This document shows positions 6,272 to 7,401 of a stretch of 7,401 bases of DNA, one piece after another. Every line of letters starts with the position of its first letter. Positions within the stretch are counted from its first letter, which is position 1. The stretch comes from Clostridiales bacterium. Lineage in GTDB: Bacteria; Bacillota; Clostridia; Oscillospirales; Oscillospiraceae. Below the pieces are notes generated by a model that worked only from the letters and a program-made list of their open reading frames with translations, searched no databases and was not told where the DNA came from. Both the position numbers and the translations under genes were made by a program. Location of the stretch: contig JAJBTD010000219.1 in the NCBI GenBank assembly GCA_020861055.1, positions 1 through 7,401 of the forward strand, read 5' to 3'.

Positions 6272-6299
6272 CTTATATAATAAATTTGCAGATGAGCAA
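6272..6299 (-). promoter_or_regulatory. Probable promoter of the GH3 gene
   Basis: In the AT-rich part of the gap after the GH5 stop, the minus strand has TATAAG (6277-6272, 5 of 6 consensus) with a weak -35 candidate TTGCTC (6299-6294) at 16 nt. TATTAT at 6282-6277 is an alternative -10. Transcription would start near 6265, giving a leader of about 114 nt. The weak -35 is typical of an activated or regulated promoter. Confidence 0.5.
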
Positions 6300-6301
6300 A
6301 T
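6284..6301. promoter_or_regulatory. Dyad ATTTGC-N6-GCAAAT overlapping the GH3 -35 region
   Basis: A perfect 6-bp inverted repeat with a 6-nt centre covers the candidate -35 box. Its size and position fit the operator of a dimeric sugar-responsive regulator controlling the glycosidase genes. No regulator gene is in the window, so this remains inference. Confidence 0.4.
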
Positions 6302-6316
6302 ATGCTATTGCTCTCA

Positions 6317-7401
6317 TCAAGCGTCGTTCTCCAGCGGCTCAGCCAGGTTCTGCGGCATCCACCCGTTCTTCCAGCAACGGGCCAGGTCCCAGCTCTCCTT
6401 CCAGTCCTCGTCCATTTTGCCGGAGCGATCACGCCAGAGCTGATAGTTCCAGTAGACATAGCCTGCGCTCACCGACCAGGCGTCCATCTGGAGAGCCGCC
6501 ACCTCCCGGTAGCGCTTTCTCGCCTCTGCCTCTGCGTCGGGGTCGCCCTGCTTGGCCCGGTCTCCGGCGTAGCGGTTGCTGATGCACCACTCGCCCACCA
6601 TCACTGGGACGTGCTTTGCCACCTGGGAGAGCTTCCACTTGTTGAAGCCCACATAGATGCGATAGCACCAGAGCTGATGGATAGGGACGAAAGACTCCAT
6701 GGCGAAGATGTAAATGTGAGTGTCCAGACAGACGTTCTTCATCCCGCTCTCGTCAAAGAACCGGTTCCAGCCGGTGAGCCGGAATCCGTCGTGGAACACG
6801 ATGGTCTTCTCCTCCGGCAGAATGGCCCGGAGCCTGCGGTATGCCTCCCGGTAGAAGGGCTTCAAAAACTTCATGGGCACATAGGAGGACCCCTTCGCCT
6901 CCTCCTTGTCCACCGGCTTGCCCCGGATGGGGCCGGAGGGGGAGGACAGCCACACCGTCAGGCTGATGGGCTCGTTGAGCACCTCGATGCCGTACAGGGC
7001 GGGATGGTCCACATACCGCCGGGCCAGACGCTCCAGCACGGTCAGGGCGAACTCTACCTCCTCCGGATCCTTGCACCACTTGCACACGCCGGTGAGGCCG
7101 CCGTTGTCATAGCCGTTCTGACTGCCCGGAACGGTGTGCAGGTCGATGAGCACCTGGATGTCGTATTTCTCCGCCCACTGGAAGGCCAGGTCCAGGTATT
7201 CGATGCAGCCGTTGAAGGGCGGTCTGTCTCCAAAGACAAAGAAGGGGACCGGGATACGCACCAGGTTGACCCCATGGCCCTTCAGATCCTTGAAGTCCTG
7301 CTCCGTCACATAGCTGTCCCGGTGGGCCTTCATCCGCCGGGCCAGCCCCTCCTTGTCCATCAGCCGGTTCAGCCAGACCTCGTCCTTTGCGCCGGTCCCC
7401 T
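6317..7401 (-). CDS. GH5 family endo/exo-beta-glucanase (5' end off the window)
   Basis: At least 361 codons of a glycoside hydrolase family 5 enzyme resembling bacterial glucan exo-1,3-beta-glucosidase/cellulase-like proteins. The frame is open to the right edge: codons before the internal ATG at 7360 read GAKDEVWLNRL, matching the family N-terminal part, so the true start lies outside. Landmarks, numbered from Met7360, are VRIPVPFFVFGDRPPF (35-49), DLHTVPGSQNG (73-83), the acid/base Glu130 in EVLNEP, THIYIF (214-219) and the nucleophile Glu257 in MVGEWC, followed by YVYWNYQLW near the C-terminus. Both catalytic glutamates are present, so the enzyme is probably active. The visible part has no membrane segment, carbohydrate-binding module or anchor; whether it is secreted depends on the missing N-terminus. 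It precedes the GH3 gene in the same direction, 165 nt apart, suggesting joint use of a beta-glucan. Substrate linkage cannot be fixed from sequence. Confidence 0.9.
   Translation of the reverse strand, partial: GTGAKDEVWLNRLMDKEGLARRMKAHRDSYVTEQDFKDLKGHGVNLVRIPVPFFVFGDRPPFNGCIEYLDLAFQWAEKYDIQVLIDLHTVPGSQNGYDNGGLTGVCKWCKDPEEVEFALTVLERLARRYVDHPALYGIEVLNEPISLTVWLSSPSGPIRGKPVDKEEAKGSSYVPMKFLKPFYREAYRRLRAILPEEKTIVFHDGFRLTGWNRFFDESGMKNVCLDTHIYIFAMESFVPIHQLWCYRIYVGFNKWKLSQVAKHVPVMVGEWCISNRYAGDRAKQGDPDAEAEARKRYREVAALQMDAWSVSAGYVYWNYQLWRDRSGKMDEDWKESWDLARCWKNGWMPQNLAEPLENDA

Noticed and set aside
6317..7360. ATG at 7360 as the true start of the GH5 gene
   Set aside because: The frame stays open to the window edge and the preceding codons (GAKDEVWLNRL) match the family, so this methionine is internal.

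Overview
The window looks like a chromosomal piece of a moderately GC-rich, Gram-positive anaerobic gut Firmicute (Clostridia, Oscillospiraceae-like). This rests on Shine-Dalgarno-led genes, a Gram-positive lipobox lipoprotein carrying InlB B-repeat and BspA-type LRR segments, a membrane-anchored domain-swapped GH3, and a Firmicute-style glgB. The taxonomic call is inference. Every gene I can support lies on the minus strand, so transcription runs from the high to the low coordinates.

Right to left: (1) a GH5 glucanase (6317-7401), cut by the window edge at its 5' end; (2) a 165-nt gap with a likely promoter overlapping a perfect 6-6-6 dyad; (3) a 1004-aa GH3 beta-glucosidase-like enzyme (3137-6151) with its domains in swapped order (C-domain, FnIII-like, then catalytic barrel) and a hydrophobic segment at each end; (4) a 138-aa multi-pass membrane protein (2707-3123) whose ribosome-binding site overlaps the GH3 stop codon; (5) a hairpin with a UUCG tetraloop (2666-2691); (6) a 610-aa surface lipoprotein (804-2636) with an InlB B-repeat, a BspA-like LRR segment and an SGNH-hydrolase-like C-terminal domain; (7) a decayed fragment of an FtsX/BceB-type ABC permease (592-750) ending at a second hairpin (559-590); (8) a near-consensus sigma-A promoter and a leader with a long-range inverted repeat; (9) the N-terminal 112 codons of a glycogen branching enzyme, glgB (1-338), cut by the window's left edge and read from a GTG start.

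The GH5 and GH3 genes fit sequential breakdown of beta-glucans or their oligosaccharides. The GH3 is probably displayed at the membrane and tightly co-expressed with the small membrane protein. The lipoprotein is probably a cell-surface protein of unknown substrate. glgB is a separate transcription unit for storage glycogen. I see no mobile element genes, CRISPR array, tRNA or rRNA. The most interesting items are the GH3/small membrane protein pair, the SGNH lipoprotein with an altered C-terminal active-site motif, the glgB leader, and the permease fossil that stops exactly at a hairpin.
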